Positions 20,296 through 32,475 are shown, counted from the stretch's first letter. The stretch: 64,000 nucleotides of DNA from Liolophura sinensis (GCF_032854445.1 NC_088301.1:15126281-15190280), one strand, 5' to 3'. A program made the numbers and translations. The notes: generated from the letters alone by a model not told the origin.

Positions 20296-22504
20296 TTATC
20301 CCAGATTCATAAGATCCTTGATAAACACAGTTTCAGATGGCGGGTTTAAGACACGAACAGGAATGTTGTCATTCGAGACAGTTACCAAACAGCGATCGCC
20401 AATAATACATGTACTTTGAGTACTGTTTGTGATTTGGTTTAAACAAGTCTGGCGTGCCGTTAGGAATGTCGTCATGTACTTTAGCCATAAACACAGTGTG
20501 GGTGTTAGACCAGATTCAGAAAAGCACAAATCTTAGAATCACCAAGTAAATTAACCCGGCTCTGCAGTTTCATTACCACTGAATCCTTGACTCCAAAGGT
20601 ACCGTCATCGAACTTTAACGGACCGCCATGAACAATAAGGAAGTATGCGCCAAGGATAACTTCATAGGTCAACTCTTCCATAAAGTACACTTTGTGGAGA
20701 ATGTGCAAATGCAACATAACTGACCCTTATACATTAATTCTTGACTCATTAGCAGAAACAACTGACATCTCTGGGGGAGACAAAATCTGTCGAGCTAAAC
20801 ATGGATTTTACAAGCCTAAGTGAATTTTAATAACACTAATACCGTCTCCGGTATCAATAAGAACAGGCACTGACATACCTTTGACAGGCACCGAGCTAGC
20901 AATAGAAGTTAGAATTACTTTGTCGTCTGCTGGTAAGTCAACTGAGCTTGTGTCCGGCTGACTGGCCTTGTGGTCGCTTGTATTATTCAGACTATACGCC
21001 GACCGTGGATCTATAGTTTCCGTGCTTGTGTTGGGGTAACACTGATCTCTGAACCATTGAGGTAATGTGCGTAACTACGGAGGACACAGCCTGAGCAGAG
21101 GCGTTAAGAGCTTGCAGGGTGTCTAACTTACAGCTACTGACAGTTTTAGAATTAATACGTCCATTAGGGTCTAGGCAGCTTTGTGTGACTTCTTCACTCT
21201 TTGCGGTCTGTCTCAGCGAGAGATAAATGATCGATTTCTTCTGATTTATGATTTTCTTGTTCATTTTCAAACGTTTGCTTCGTCCACACAATTCAAAAAC
21301 TTCAGAGGGACTGCTTTGAACAATCTCCAACAAATCTGAGCAATTCACTCCTTTCATCGAGTCCGCCATGCTGTCTGCTAATATGAGCTGCTAGTTTGAA
21401 TGGCCTGTTTGTTCAGACTGAAAACCATAATTTTGAGACCGGGAACATCAATTTTGTGGTTTCCAAGGCTCGTAGTGGTCACTCTAAGGTCTGTTGGAAT
21501 TTGCAGCAGTCAGCAAGAACATGCCCAGGTTTCTTACAATAACCTCAGATAGATCGCTGTTTTCTTTGCTTCACTGGAAAGTACCTGGCTATATGCCCCA
21601 GTTTGAAACACCTATACAAGTACCGTCTGCAGCTCTGGAATGCTGTGCTTCGGATTTTTCTCAGTGAGATGACGGATCTAGTTTTTGTGCTTGCTGTTTT
21701 GTTACCTGGTGTTGCGAGGTCTGCACATTATGGGCATCAACAAAAATGGCAGTTGGGTAAGCGTTCCCCGCCAATGTCACCTTGCTGAGTGCATCATCCA
21801 GGCCTTTTGGCTGCTAGAAGATCACATGCGATTTCAGGAAGGGGTTTAACCGTAAGATAAATATGGAGAGAGTTTCTCCGTCAGATTTGGATGCCGTCTT
21901 ATACAATTCAATAATATCACCTATGTATTCTTCCAGAGGTTCATTCAAGCGCTGTTGCTTGGCGTACAGCGCGGAATCAAGTCACCACTGCGTTTCTGCA
22001 CTGGAAAATCTTCTTTTGAATCATCTGAGAATAAAGTCAATCATTTTGAATTTTTAATCCCAGGCTATCGTAATATGATACTTTCCCTACATGGTAGGTA
22101 CAGAGGGAAAACAGTGAGGTTGTACTTATTTGACCAACTATAAGCATCAAAGAACTTAGAAAACTGGTCACAAATGATTCAAAGTCGTCGTTTGCGTCAC
22201 ATGAGAATTTATCCTGTGAAGGAATGGATTTTGCACCACATGGGGTATTCCTGTTATTCTTCTGTTCCGACAGTCAAGAGATTGCTTTGGTTCTCCCTAA
22301 ATTTTGTTCCACCATACGCCTAGATATAAAACCATAAGAAAAAACACTAATTAGCCTTTCAATATCGCAATTTTGCCTAGCGTTTTCCCTACTTGATACA
22401 TTATCACTCGCGCTAACACCCGGAGAACTGAAGTTACTGGATGGCGAGTCTGTGGAACCAACAGACCTGAGATTAGAACGGCCACCAACTGGCCAGCCCT
22501 GCAT
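20296..22504 (-). mobile_element. Decayed Ty3/gypsy-like gag-protease segment
   Basis: Minus-strand order: a Gag N-terminal frame (22,504-22,274); a stop-ridden Gag body; two degenerate zinc knuckles (21,497-21,610; RCFKLGHIARYF and YCKKPGHVLADC); a 125-codon frame (21,369-20,992); then retropepsin with VPVLIDTGDGISVI (about 20,828-20,880), EVILGAYFLIVHGG (about 20,615-20,660) and IPVRVLNPPSE. It stops at about 20,296 with no RT, so the element is cut off. It differs from the element at the left edge, with a DTG active site and two knuckles. In the second knuckle the first Cys codon is TGA, and in the first knuckle the outer cysteines are lost. No LTR was recognised on either side. Confidence 0.72.
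20505..20900 (-). pseudogene. Retropepsin of the second gypsy-like element
   Basis: VLIDTGDGISVI carries the catalytic D-T-G triad. About 70 codons later EVILGAYFLIVHGG matches the second conserved strand (I-L-G-x-x-F-L), with Tyr where Asp is usual. The frame is lost between the two motifs and again near 20,520, so no full protease can be made. Confidence 0.7.
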
Positions 22505-23605
22505 ACCTTGGTTAGCTCAAGCAGGCATGATTAGATAAAATAAATAAACTTTACACAAGGACAGAAAACAAACTTAACAAGTACTGATCAGCACTTAATT
22601 AAAAATTATTTAAAATAAAACACTCTCTGCTAAAATAAGTTTTATTTTCAATGCTCACGTTCTGCTAGTTCTATAATACTTTACCAAGGATGTGCCTGAG
22701 CTATATGTTATGTTACCAATGACCGAAAGTTACCAGGTCTGTAGTTCCGAAGTCCGATCCTTTTGCGACTGCCTGTTTCTTACTCTCGCTCTCCGACCAC
22801 TGGACTCAACCCTTGTCTTCATTCAGGGAGAGTTTATATAGGATATCGTGGGAAACTGACTATTTACTTAGTTTTGACAAAAAGGCTGAACAATCTCCTA
22901 GGCCATTTCTTAGACAACTGGCTTAACGAACGAATGAACACATTGGATTTAATTAATCTCTTGACACGAAGAGATTATTCATGGAATTAATGTACCATTA
23001 AGAAATTGGTATCCATAGAGACAATGTCGATCCAGCTGGGAGCTAAACCCCTACAGGCTTATTAAATGCGTTCAGACAAACTTTAGATCAAGATGGGTTT
23101 GGAAACACGTGGTAAATGTCATGATAACAGAGGGTAACGTAATATTAGGTAACATGTGTGCGGAGGATGCGTAGGCGGAGGACTTCTTTTTTGGTAAAAA
23201 CATTGTTGAGCTCACATGTTATGCATTAATATATAAATAAATTCTTTACTATATCATGAGTCTATAAGAATCGAATTCAAAGTTACAAGTTAATAAACTG
23301 TAGAGATGTTAACACATACGTACATGTAAGGTTGTCAGAGAGTGTGTTATCTTCCTGTGCTAAAGAAGTGGGGTTTTCAGTCCTGGTCTGAAAAGGGCCA
23401 GTGACATTTATTATTCCAAAATCAGAATGTACATACATGTATGCCACATACTTCACGCTTACTCAACCCACATGAGGTTATTCCCACGCGGTGGTTTTAG
23501 TTTCATGTAGGACAGTCTCATAGCCCATTTTCTGGCCACGGCAGGCTGCAGTATTTCCAAATGGCGTTAAAGGATACATGAAAAGGAATTCTAAAATGAA
23601 AATTA
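22505..23605. other. No supported gene
   Basis: Presumed 5' side of the gypsy-like segment. Several AATAAA-like hexamers occur but no TG...CA pair or primer site could be fixed. A 75-codon plus frame at 22,763 has no motif. Confidence 0.4.
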
Positions 23606-23615
23606 CGGTTTTAAT

Positions 23616-23778
23616 TTATTTATTTACATGTATTTATTTATTTGATTGGTGTTTACCTCATAGTCAAGAAAATTTCTCTTATACGACGGCGGCCAGCATT
23701 ATGGTGAGAGGAAACCTGGCACAGTCCGGGGGAAACCTACGACCATCCGCGGGATGCTGAAAGACATTCCCACGTACG
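23616..23778 (-). mobile_element. SINE type A, 5'-truncated, with target duplication
   Basis: The reversed tail TTTGATTGGTGTTTACC.. and body ACGACGGCGGCCAGCATTATGG run to CCCACGTA, where the copy ends before the tRNA-like head. It is flanked by CGGTTTTAAT at 23,606-23,615 and 23,779-23,788, an exact 10-bp target duplication. That shows a truncated insertion, not later erosion. Confidence 0.88.
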
Positions 23779-24274
23779 CGGTTTTAATGGATATGAAGAA
23801 AGTTATGCCAAAAATTGAAAGCAAAAATATTCAGTTGTGAAGCATATTTTATATCTCTTAATAAGCCATCTGTTGTATTCATGTATTCAATGATCGTAAA
23901 TTTTCGGAAATAACCTCATTGATGAGCTAACTGGGAACCTGGAACCAGTTTAGCGTTGGTTCTTCTCACGGAGAAGTTTTGACAGGTATCACCGTTGACG
24001 TCATCACTGCTGGCTATATAATTACTGGGCTGATCGACGTCGTACCAGGAAAGCCGAAGTTTGAAGCAATTTTAAGCGGCCGAAACGGACTACCGATGTA
24101 CTTTTTGGCAGTTTTAGATGTGAAAATATGTGGACAGGTGTGTCAATCAGTATTGCACTGAGATCACTCGCTGTTGGAAAGAAAATAAATACAATTTATA
24201 TATTACATCGAATGCACACTATGAATATGAGGGATCGATGGATCGGTTATTGTCCATCTATCAAAGCTGCATAG

Positions 24275-24529
24275 TTTATTTACTTATTTATTTGATTGGT
24301 GTTTTACGCCGTACTCAAGAAAATTTCACTTATACGACGGCGGCCAGCATTATGGAGGGTGGAAACAGCCCGAGGGAAACCCACGAGCATCCACAGATCT
24401 TCCCACGTAAGGCCGGAGAGGAAGCCAGCACGAGCTGGACTTGAACCGCATTGGTGACCGCATTGGTGAGAGACTACTGGGTCATTACGCTGCGCTAGCG
24501 GGCTAACCAACTGAGGCACGGAGGCCCCC
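24275..24529 (-). mobile_element. SINE type A, full length, with target duplication
   Basis: About 255 bp. On the minus strand it begins GGGGGCCTCCGTGCCTCAGT (box A region), continues with a box B-like GGTTCAAGTCC, and ends with the conserved GTACGGCGTAAAACACCAATC domain and an A/T-rich tail. AGCTGCATAG (24,265-24,274) and AGCTGCACAG (24,530-24,539) are the flanking duplication. Frames on both strands within it are not genes. Confidence 0.92.
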
Positions 24530-24539
24530 AGCTGCACAG

Positions 24540-25686
24540 AGTACATGTCTCCGTTATAGAATATATCCCACAGTCTGGCTATAGGTCATCCCGTATAACT
24601 TCGTTACACATCGCTGTAAAAACAGCGAATACTTGATGTCCTGCATAATATAAAGTAGACTGTCATGATCAAAATGTATAAATCCCCTTCACTGCTTCGA
24701 AATTCTCCATTGACGCCAAGCTCTGACGCACACTTACCGACCTTTATGCTTGCTTGCCAGTCTTGCAGGTAAATCCATTTTCAAAACAGATGGGCCTTTA
24801 TTTATTTCCCCCGAAGAAACCTTATTTCATCCCTTGAGTACAGGGAGCGTTGTATCTGCTCTTAAATCTGGACCCCATTGTCGACGAGGCGTGGAACGGA
24901 CAAAGTCTAATTCACTGGCACGGGCTGAGAATAAGATTGACTAACTTACAGCCGTGACAAACTAAGCTTTATTCAGCCGATGCGCCCTGTTATGGCCAAA
25001 ACCTTCATGCGTCCGCGAGATCGATCACCAGCAAATCAATTTATAATGACAATAAATTTCCCCTCATATCCGGATTGCGGTGCTTCTGACCGTACCCGTC
25101 TCTGTGCTTCCTTTTCAACTTAAAATACAGTTCAGAAGAAATGCAAACAGCAATCAGCCGCCTCAGTAGTGTAATTCGAAGGCTTGAGGGATAATCGATA
25201 TCGTTACAAAGGCATTGGGACATATTAGGGAATTTTAGAGAAAAATTCTCAGAAATTTTGTTTGTTTTCTCTCTCTAGGAAGGAATTTTATCGCTTTTTA
25301 ATGCAAACCATTCACAGGGAAGATGCATGTACGATATACCATCAAACCAATATGTGGAAGTTCGACAACTCTGTCGACAAATTGGAACTGATACACCATC
25401 AACATCAAAAAACCTGATATACACGTATGTCGGTTGGAAAGCCTTGAATCAGTGATACCAAAATACAGTAAAATAATGTGCAAGTGGCCCCTGGTTTTTT
25501 TTCTCTGTGCTGTACTGGTAGTCTTTTAGATGGAAGGATTAAATTGTGATGCAAACCCCAGTGATTTTGATAAAACTGTGCAACAGAGCAAACCTGTACT
25601 CCATTTATCCATTCGTCAAATGTGAATTGTTTCAAACCTCTGGAATAATTGCACTGTATAGTTTTATATAAATTGCCTTTGTGCAT
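24540..25686. other. No supported gene
   Basis: Overlapping minus frames at 25,298-25,686 (up to 93 codons) have no recognised motif or clear splice pair. Left unassigned. Confidence 0.4.
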
Positions 25687-25689
25687 GTT

Positions 25690-25738
25690 TTCTTTCTTTC
25701 TTCCTTCCTTCCTTCCTTCCTTCCTTCCTTCCTTCCTT
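25690..25738 (+). repeat. (CTTC)n microsatellite
   Basis: About twelve TTCC units directly before the SINE insertion site. Confidence 0.95.
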
Positions 25739-25748
25739 GATGCAGCTG

Positions 25749-26003
25749 GACGCCTTCGTGGCTCAGTCGGTTAGCGCGCTAGCGCAGCGTACTGACCCAA
25801 GAGTCCCTAACCAATGCAGTCACTGTAAGTTCAAGTCCAGCTCATTCTGGCTTCCTCTCCGGCCGTACGTGTGAAGGTCTTTCAGCAACCTGAGGATGGT
25901 CGTGGGTTTCCCCCCGACCTCTGCCCGGTTCCCTCACACCATAATGCTGGCCGTGAAATTTTCTTGAGTACGGCGTAAAACACCAATCAATTAAATAAAT
26001 AAT
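25749..26003 (+). mobile_element. SINE type A, full length, with target duplication
   Basis: Sense orientation. It shows GACGCCTTCGTGGCTCAGTC (box A), AAGTTCAAGTCC (box B), the body GGTCGTGGGTTTCCCCCC, and the tail TTGAGTACGGCGTAAAACACC then AATAAATAA. TTGATGCAGCTG (25,737-25,748) and TTGATGGAGCTG (26,004-26,015) form the duplication. Confidence 0.93.
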
Positions 26004-26769
26004 TTGATGGAGCTGTTAAAACCCGCGACAAAGCTTACTATACTTTTTTTCTTTTAACTTATCGTCTATATTCAGCCTTCTGTGAACTCAGTCATACGCA
26101 CTACCAAGGTGGTCGTTCATAAGGGACACCTTCATTTAACCCAAGTTCTACACACCTATATGTTGGACGTCCATATTACTGCAAATAAAATGCAGATAGA
26201 ATACTTTTCTAATTCATAATGTTAAACTACATAAGCTTGTTGTTGATAAGACCTCTTCATTGCCTCGAATGACGTCATAATTATTAAAAAAACAATTACC
26301 ACTCTGAGCAATGAACGTGGAGATATATTTGCTCTACAATAGCTCCACGCAAAGCGTTTATACCAAACTTCATGAACAAACAAAGCCTACACTTTTGTCT
26401 CTGCGAATAGGCTAAGCTGTATTTTTATAACAGAATTCCTTAACATCGAACTCTAAAGACATGCTGACACGAGGAAATATAGCTACAAGAGATAAAACAA
26501 ATTTTATTTATTACGGCAGCATGCCCTCGTTTTTTAATAATTATGACCTCATCCAAGACAATAAGTTTTGGGTGTTCATAGAAGTTTGATATTACGAATT
26601 AAAAAGCTCCAATATTCAAACTGTATTGTCTTTGCAAAAATATGGACGTCCAACGTATCAATGTAGAGCTTGTCATGTTACCGGTCACGTGTCACTTGTA
26701 TAAGTGGTTATTACAGGGAGCTTAATATAGGCGACAAGCGAAAAGAAACAAACTATTGTCAAGAAGGCT

Positions 26770-27065
26770 TCACTTGAGTTGACCTCATATAATAGCCTAC
26801 AGCAGGGAGAACAACGTCAGAGCAGCGTGGGAAGTGTAAAAGATGGTGAATGGCAACACGTAACTACAGTGAATTCGGGTCTGTTGTCAATGCACCTGAG
26901 TTAGGATTTTATTGTAACTTTTCATGTAAATGCTTAAAAAGTAGCAACTCAGAAAGATTCTACCACAACAGCTGGGGCAGAATTAGGTATATATAAATAA
27001 TATATTGTTGTCAATTTATTAGACGCCACTGGTCTAGAATTACTGAAAATGTTGCACTGTATTCA
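26770..27065 (+). repeat. Dispersed repeat R1
   Basis: Sense copy ending TTATTAGACGCCACTGGTCTAGAATTACTGAAAATG. The middle contains GAGTTAGGATTTTATTGTAACT and AGAATTAGGTATAT. The 500-bp stretch before it (26,016-26,769) holds nothing else I can assign. Confidence 0.65.
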
Positions 27066-27304
27066 AAACTAAAAATAACGTCGTAAAAACAGCGCAAAAT
27101 CGCGTAAACCATGTATAAGTTCCTACAAGTATTATGAATCGATTAACTGTTCTGGAATTTGCCAAAGCATCACTGAGAAATCCGGAAAGAAACAAACAAG
27201 AGACAAGGAAATTAGCTGTGCGGGAGAATTGATGTATACAGGGCTGCTTCGAGGGCCATTAACTATTGTGTACTTAGAAATAGAGGTTTGCCAAAACAAT
27301 AGAT

Positions 27305-27375
27305 ATAATTAAAGACATACAACATACGTAACCGATGAAATCCGGTCTCCTGTCAAGTTACCTCTGTCACGGTAA
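27305..27375 (+). repeat. R1 fragment
   Basis: TTAAAGACATACAACATACGTAACCGATGAAAT..CTGTCAAGTTACCTC matches the first third of the copy at 29,965. Confidence 0.4.
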
Positions 27376-27508
27376 GAATAATTTACGATGTCAAAACTGA
27401 AACCATCCTTCTTGTCGCAAAACCTGCTAGAAAGGAACCCGTTTTGTTTTTTGTACAAATATAGATCAACAAAAAGAGGTTGTGGTTTCCTTTCAATCCA
27501 GCGAAGGG

Positions 27509-27527
27509 GTGCGGGGGGGGGGGGGGG
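27509..27527 (+). repeat. Poly-G tract
   Basis: An uninterrupted G run following GGGGTGC. A minus frame across it encodes polyproline and is not called a gene. Confidence 0.85.
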
Positions 27528-27744
27528 GTAAATATCTTCCACAGCCTCTCCCGTATATGGATTGCTAAAATCTAGCAGTTCATCAATATACCCTTTCGTG
27601 AATGAAAAAGATCGAGTTTTTATCTGTTTTGCACCATTGTGACACGGTTGGAAAAGTCAATGGCCTACATTGTTAAACCCAGGATATGCTCCAAAAAGTG
27701 TCAAGTTGCGATACTATAAACCATTGAGAGATAAGCTTTTGGCT

Positions 27745-28535
27745 TATAAGTGTGTAGTCACTGTGAGTCATTGTGGCAAAATCGGACAGCCTCTAACCCA
27801 GTACGTCATGGAGAAATGGCAAAGGTGTGGTAATACCACACGAAATGTCGACATTACGGTATATGTCTGTGTATTCGTCAGTTGTCATTGTGGCCAAAGT
27901 GGACAGCTTACAATCCAGTGCATCATGAAGAAATCGCGAAGCTGTCATACCACACTGATTTCGATATTAGGGAATATGTCTGTGTATTTGCCAGTTGTCA
28001 TTGTGGCAAAAGTGGACAGCTTACAACCCAGTACATCATGGAGAATCGCGAAGCTGTCATACCACACTGATTACGATATTAGGGTATATGTCTGTGTATT
28101 TGTCAGTTGTCATTGTGGCAAAAGTTGACAGCTTACAACCTAGTGCATCATGGAGAAATCGGGAAGCTGTCATACCACACTGATTTCGATAAAGGGTATA
28201 TGTCTGTGTATTCGTCAGTTGTCATTGTGGCAAAAGTGACAGCTTACAATTATGGAGAAATCGCAAAGCTGTCATACCACACTGATTTCGATAAAGGGTA
28301 TATGTCTGTGTATTCGTCAGTTGTCACTGTAGCAAAAGTAGACAGCTTACAACCCAGTGCATCATGGAGAAATCGCGAAGCTGTCATACCACACTGATTT
28401 CGATAAAGGGTATATGTCTGTGTATTCGTCAGTTGTCATTGTGGCAAAATTGGACACCAGTACACTCTGGGGATATTGTGATATCACACCATAATACGAG
28501 ATATAGAGTTATATGTCTGTATTGCCGCCTTGAGT
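27745..28535 (+). repeat. 112-bp minisatellite, about seven units
   Basis: The unit runs TATGTCTGTGTATTCGTCAG, TTGTCATTGTGGCAAAAGTG, GACAGCTTACAACCCAGTGC, ATCATGGAGAAATCGCGAAG, then CTGTCATACCACACTGATTTCGATA. Units start near 27,860, 27,976, 28,088, 28,200, 28,303 and 28,413. The outer units at 27,745 and 28,420 onward are more diverged. One unit is about 10 bp short. The period is not a multiple of three, so nearly identical ATG-starting frames appear at 27,882, 27,995 and 28,107 in successive frames. These are repeat artefacts, not genes. Confidence 0.93.
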
Positions 28536-29290
28536 TATTAAGCTAACACATAGTGTACGACAGTTCATAGCTGACAGCCGCAAAGAGACACTAAGCCTTA
28601 TCTGGAAGTACTGTGTGATATCTGAACTTGGTAGACAACTGATGGTGGATCGAGTGCAGTTGTTCCCATCGTAAATGTACATGTAGTGTCGTTCCGACTG
28701 CGTTAAGACACCGACCACAAGATAATGATTCCTTCTCTTTGCCAAATGAGGTATTCACCATCATCTTTCACCCAGTAATTTTGTCTAAAGGATTTCCGCT
28801 GTAATAATGGTGTTCTACCCAAACCCACTAGTGCTGCTAGGCTACTTGACAGGACGCACCACTTAATACTCTCTTTAACCATGAGCCACAGGCTTTAACA
28901 GCTGATAAACCTTTCAAGAAGGCCACCCTGTCGCAATCTTTACGACTCAGTGATGAGACTGCCGGGATGTCAACTGGTGCTGCAGATCACATGTTTGTTT
29001 GGTTCAGCAGACTTAGTCCTGTGTATTACAGTGGTCATTTGTAATAGTGACTTCCAGGAGCCGCGTGTGAAGGACAGTTCCGCCCTTTGGTTTAAATATA
29101 CATCTTCAATGTTTTATTAAGAAAGGCAGTGCAAAGATGACTAGAAAACAGACAACAGTGTTTTGGAGGAAACCATATTTTCACGGTCTTTCCTAAAGTT
29201 AAACTCCGTTATGCTGTCGCTGTATCGATCACATCAGCTAGTTTATTGGTATACATTTTGATGAATCACTTACAGCATAAAACCGTGAGC
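28536..29290. other. No supported gene
   Basis: A 78-codon minus frame (28,509-28,745) borders the minisatellite and has no known motif. Confidence 0.4.
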
Positions 29291-29294
29291 GAGA

Positions 29295-29562
29295 GGGCCA
29301 GCACGGCGCAATGACCCAAAAGCCTCTCACCAATGCGGTCGCTGTGAGCTCAAGTCCAGCTGATGCAGGCCTCCTCTCCAGTTGTACGTGGGAAGGTGTG
29401 ACAGTAACCTGCAGATGGTCGTGGGTTTCCTCCAGGCTCTGCTCGGTTTCCTCCCACCATAATGCTGGCCACAGTCGTATAAGTTAAATATTCTTGAGTA
29501 CGTCGTACAACACCAATCATATGAATAAACAAACAAATAAATAAATAAATTTATAAATAAAA
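29295..29562 (+). mobile_element. SINE type A, 5'-shortened
   Basis: Sense copy. It starts within the head (GCGCAATGACCCAAAAGCCTC), has box B-like GAGCTCAAGTCC, and ends TTGAGTACGTCGTACAACACC with a long AATA/AACA tail. It abuts an R1 fragment. Confidence 0.85.
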
Positions 29563-29570
29563 ACAGGACA

Positions 29571-29690
29571 AAACCAGAGAGAAAAAACAGACCAGCGAGG
29601 ACAGTGTGATTTCTGGCAAATGGCAGCACGTTACCGGTGAAGTACAGCCTGAATTGACATTTGACCGCATTCTTTTTATATGTATACGAT
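29571..29690 (+). repeat. R1 fragment next to SINE
   Basis: CAGACCAGCGAGGACAGTGTGATTTCTGGCAAATGG..CACGTTACCGGTGAA matches the start of R1. Confidence 0.55.
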
Positions 29691-29964
29691 ACATCCGTAA
29701 CAAGTACAAATCAGGATATTGCAGCAAGTATGCTCCCCAGTAATGGCTGTTTATTGACTGGAATTATGTTAACGCATTGTTTATGAATATTTCACTTATA
29801 CTTATACAGCAGTCAGTTTTGTGGGCGGAGGGAAGTAGTGGGCCCTGTGTAATGACCCGATCTATGGCGAGTATGTCAGAATGGTGAGAAGCAAATGATC
29901 TACAAACCTCATGAAAGACAACTTAAACAGCCTTATGATCTTGTCAATTGAAGGAATTTGATGT

Positions 29965-30245
29965 ACAAGATAATTAAAGACATACAGCATGGAGAGCAAA
30001 ACCAGGTCAGCAACGACAGTGTGATAACTAGCTACTGGTCACACGTTACTGATGAAATACGACCTCTTGTCAGTTTACCTCAGTCAGGCTTTTATTCTGT
30101 TGATGTAAATGCATAAATATTAGCAATTAACACTCACCCCAGCACCGTAGCTTAAGCAGGACAAGGTATATAAAAAGATTGCAGTGATGTTAACAGCAAT
30201 CTATTAGACGTCATTGATCTAGAAGTACTCAAAATACCGTGCGGT
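29965..30245 (+). repeat. Dispersed repeat R1, near full length
   Basis: Runs from AAAGACATACAGCATGGAGAGCAAAACC to TATTAGACGTCATTGATCTAGAAGTACTCAAAATACCGTG, about 280 bp. It is one of the best sense copies. No frame, tRNA head or obvious terminal inverted repeat. Confidence 0.75.
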
Positions 30246-30945
30246 CATCACATTTAGCATCCAATCACATTAAAACAATGCAAAGGGAGACATAGGAAGT
30301 GTGAAGGGAGTTTATGACACCTTGCCCAACACTGGAATTGAACAAACACCACATGTTTCCACGTTATTGAAATACGGTCATATCAAAGGAATGAGTAGTC
30401 GGAGAGCAATGTACTGAATGACATTTGTAGTTTGAGATTGGCGCAATGGACATCAACATTTCGCCGTTGGTGGGAAGGTTGTCATAGCTCAGAGGAAATA
30501 ACCGCTCTTCGCCAAAACCCAATTTGTCCACAGGGTTCTCAGAGCAAAACGCTGTATATGATCAAAATTTCCCAGGACAATATATATCGACATTGATAAT
30601 TTATTTTTTAATTCAACAAGATTTCATTGACTGCCTGCTGTTAAGGTCTAATGCCTTATGTTTTTCATCTACATGAACATCGGCTAGAAAAAACGACTTT
30701 CATTCGCCTCACAAAGCACCTAAATTTACTCAGGTAAAGTAAGGTAGGCCTACTAGGTGTATGAGGTCAGGTTATGGCCAATCCAAGGCATTTGGCAGCG
30801 TGTGTACAGTGTTGGAATTTGGCCTAATACACAGATTTCACGGATTTGCTTCTCTTTTGATTTTATTGTCTTTTTTTTTTTAAGGGCAGTATCTCGGTGA
30901 AGCTACACCGCAGAAATACCAAGACATGCTTTATAAACTTGATGC
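30246..30945. other. No supported feature
   Basis: Unassigned sequence with a T-rich run at about 30,869-30,881. Confidence 0.45.
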
Positions 30946-31084
30946 CGTACGTGTGAAGGTCTGGAGGCAACCTGCGGATTGTCATGGGAATACCTCCTAC
31001 CATAATGCTGGCCGCTGTCGTATTAGTGAAATATTCTTGAGTACGGCGTAAAAACACCAATCAAATAAATAATTCAAATAAATT
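30946..31084 (+). mobile_element. SINE type A, 3' half
   Basis: Sense, truncated. CGTGTGAAGGTCTGGAGGCA..CCATAATGCTGGCCGCTGTCG, then TTGAGTACGGCGTAAAAACACC and an AATA-rich tail. Confidence 0.85.
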
Positions 31085-32204
31085 AATATAAACTTTTTGT
31101 GGGGCAGTTTATCCACGCACAATTCCGTATACATATATAATTTCATTCCACAATAGACAATCTGGTTGTCTATTAAGACCAAAGAATATTTCCGTTCATT
31201 ATGAAAGTGTGCATATGTTTAGAGTTTTACGTCGTACTTAACATTTTTATGTCGACGCCTATTGTATGACCCGCCTTCATTCCAGTTTCCAGGCCTTCTG
31301 ACTTCGAGGTGGACGCCCTGTAAAAATTAAACCAGCTAAGCGGTCGTTCATCTGCGTTTCAAACGGCAAACTATAAAGTTCACATATCACTGTGTCGTAA
31401 AAGGAAAAGTTGTTCTTTTCCTGTCTTTACTGTTGGATCCAACTCTTGCTAGCCTTACCTGGAGCTATCACACTCAGTTTAATGAGGCTGGGGCTTTTTT
31501 AACGGATATCCATGCATAAGGCGGAAATGGATTTTTCCAGAAACGGACGAGCCCTCTGTACTAAATCATATTTTTTTCGTTCCCTTTTCCTTAAACGTTT
31601 TCCCCTCTCGGAGAAAGATAATCATTGATTAAGTGAAACTGACTTTTTTCAATCGCTGCAGGCCAAACAGCGTGTTCATTACTGCTCTGATGCGATTAAC
31701 CAAATCGGCAGGAACTGTTCTTTTTTATTTTTTCAAATGAGCAACCTTACACGTTAGGCCTCTGGGTAAAAGCACAAAACGGCATACGGTGAGAAAACCT
31801 TGCGCAGTTTAAATGGTCCCAAGGCAAATCATTGAACCGCCCCTATGTTAGTTGAGATAATACTTCCGGAGAAGATGCTTTGGTGGTTTGCTTTATGAGA
31901 TGAACTCTATTTAAGGAAGACGTTCCCTTTAACCCCGCCATGTTACGCTCAGATAAAAGGCCTTTCAACCGATTGTCTATTTATCCTACCATGTAGTGCG
32001 CATCGCACGATGACATCTTCCAGACTATCTTCACTACCAGTTTTGGCATTCTGCCTTGAGCACATCTTATTATCCACAACTTTTGCTCCCGGCTTGCCTT
32101 ATTTGTAGTCTTTGCCAAGGGTGTGGGTGTTATGAGTGTATTATTTATGTAGATCAATCTGAACAAGAAGCATGGTGATGAAGTCATTCATTACAGAGTA
32201 TAAA
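31085..32204. other. No supported gene
   Basis: Unassigned. Short frames only. Confidence 0.45.
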
Positions 32205-32475
32205 TCTATACGTCGAAACACATATTCGTATATCAGCCGTCAACCAATAAGGACGTTCCAGGTCAATAATCGGCCAATTCCCAAAACGACGTATAACACA
32301 ATCCACCAAAGAAGTATTTAATGAAAGTATATAAAGGGCGAAAATATTACAGAATCATGCAAAGAGAAGCAGACAACGGTTTTCAATGACGTTGGAAACA
32401 CGCAAGGTATGTTTTAGGTGACTAAGTAAAATCCGTATTCAAATCGTATACCATTCTAGAGTTTTACTTGTCGAT
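32205..32475 (+). repeat. Dispersed repeat R2
   Basis: GTCGAAACACATATTCGTATATCAGCCGTCAACCAAT, then CCCAAAACGACGTATAACAC (intact equivalent of the SINE target at 14.5 kb), AGTATATAAAGG (TATA-like), and GGTATGTTTTAGGTGACTAAG. Confidence 0.75.

Noticed and set aside
21540-21560. UGA recoding in a zinc knuckle
   Set aside because: Neighbouring Gag has many other stops, so simple decay explains it.
25749-25830. tRNA-like sequence with boxes A and B
   Set aside because: SINE head, same reasoning; several diverged copies exist.
27745-28535. CRISPR-like array
   Set aside because: Units are about 112 bp with no repeat/spacer distinction, in animal DNA.
27670-28546. Series of plus frames, some starting MSLWQKWTAYN
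   Set aside because: Produced by a 112-bp tandem repeat that shifts frame in each unit.
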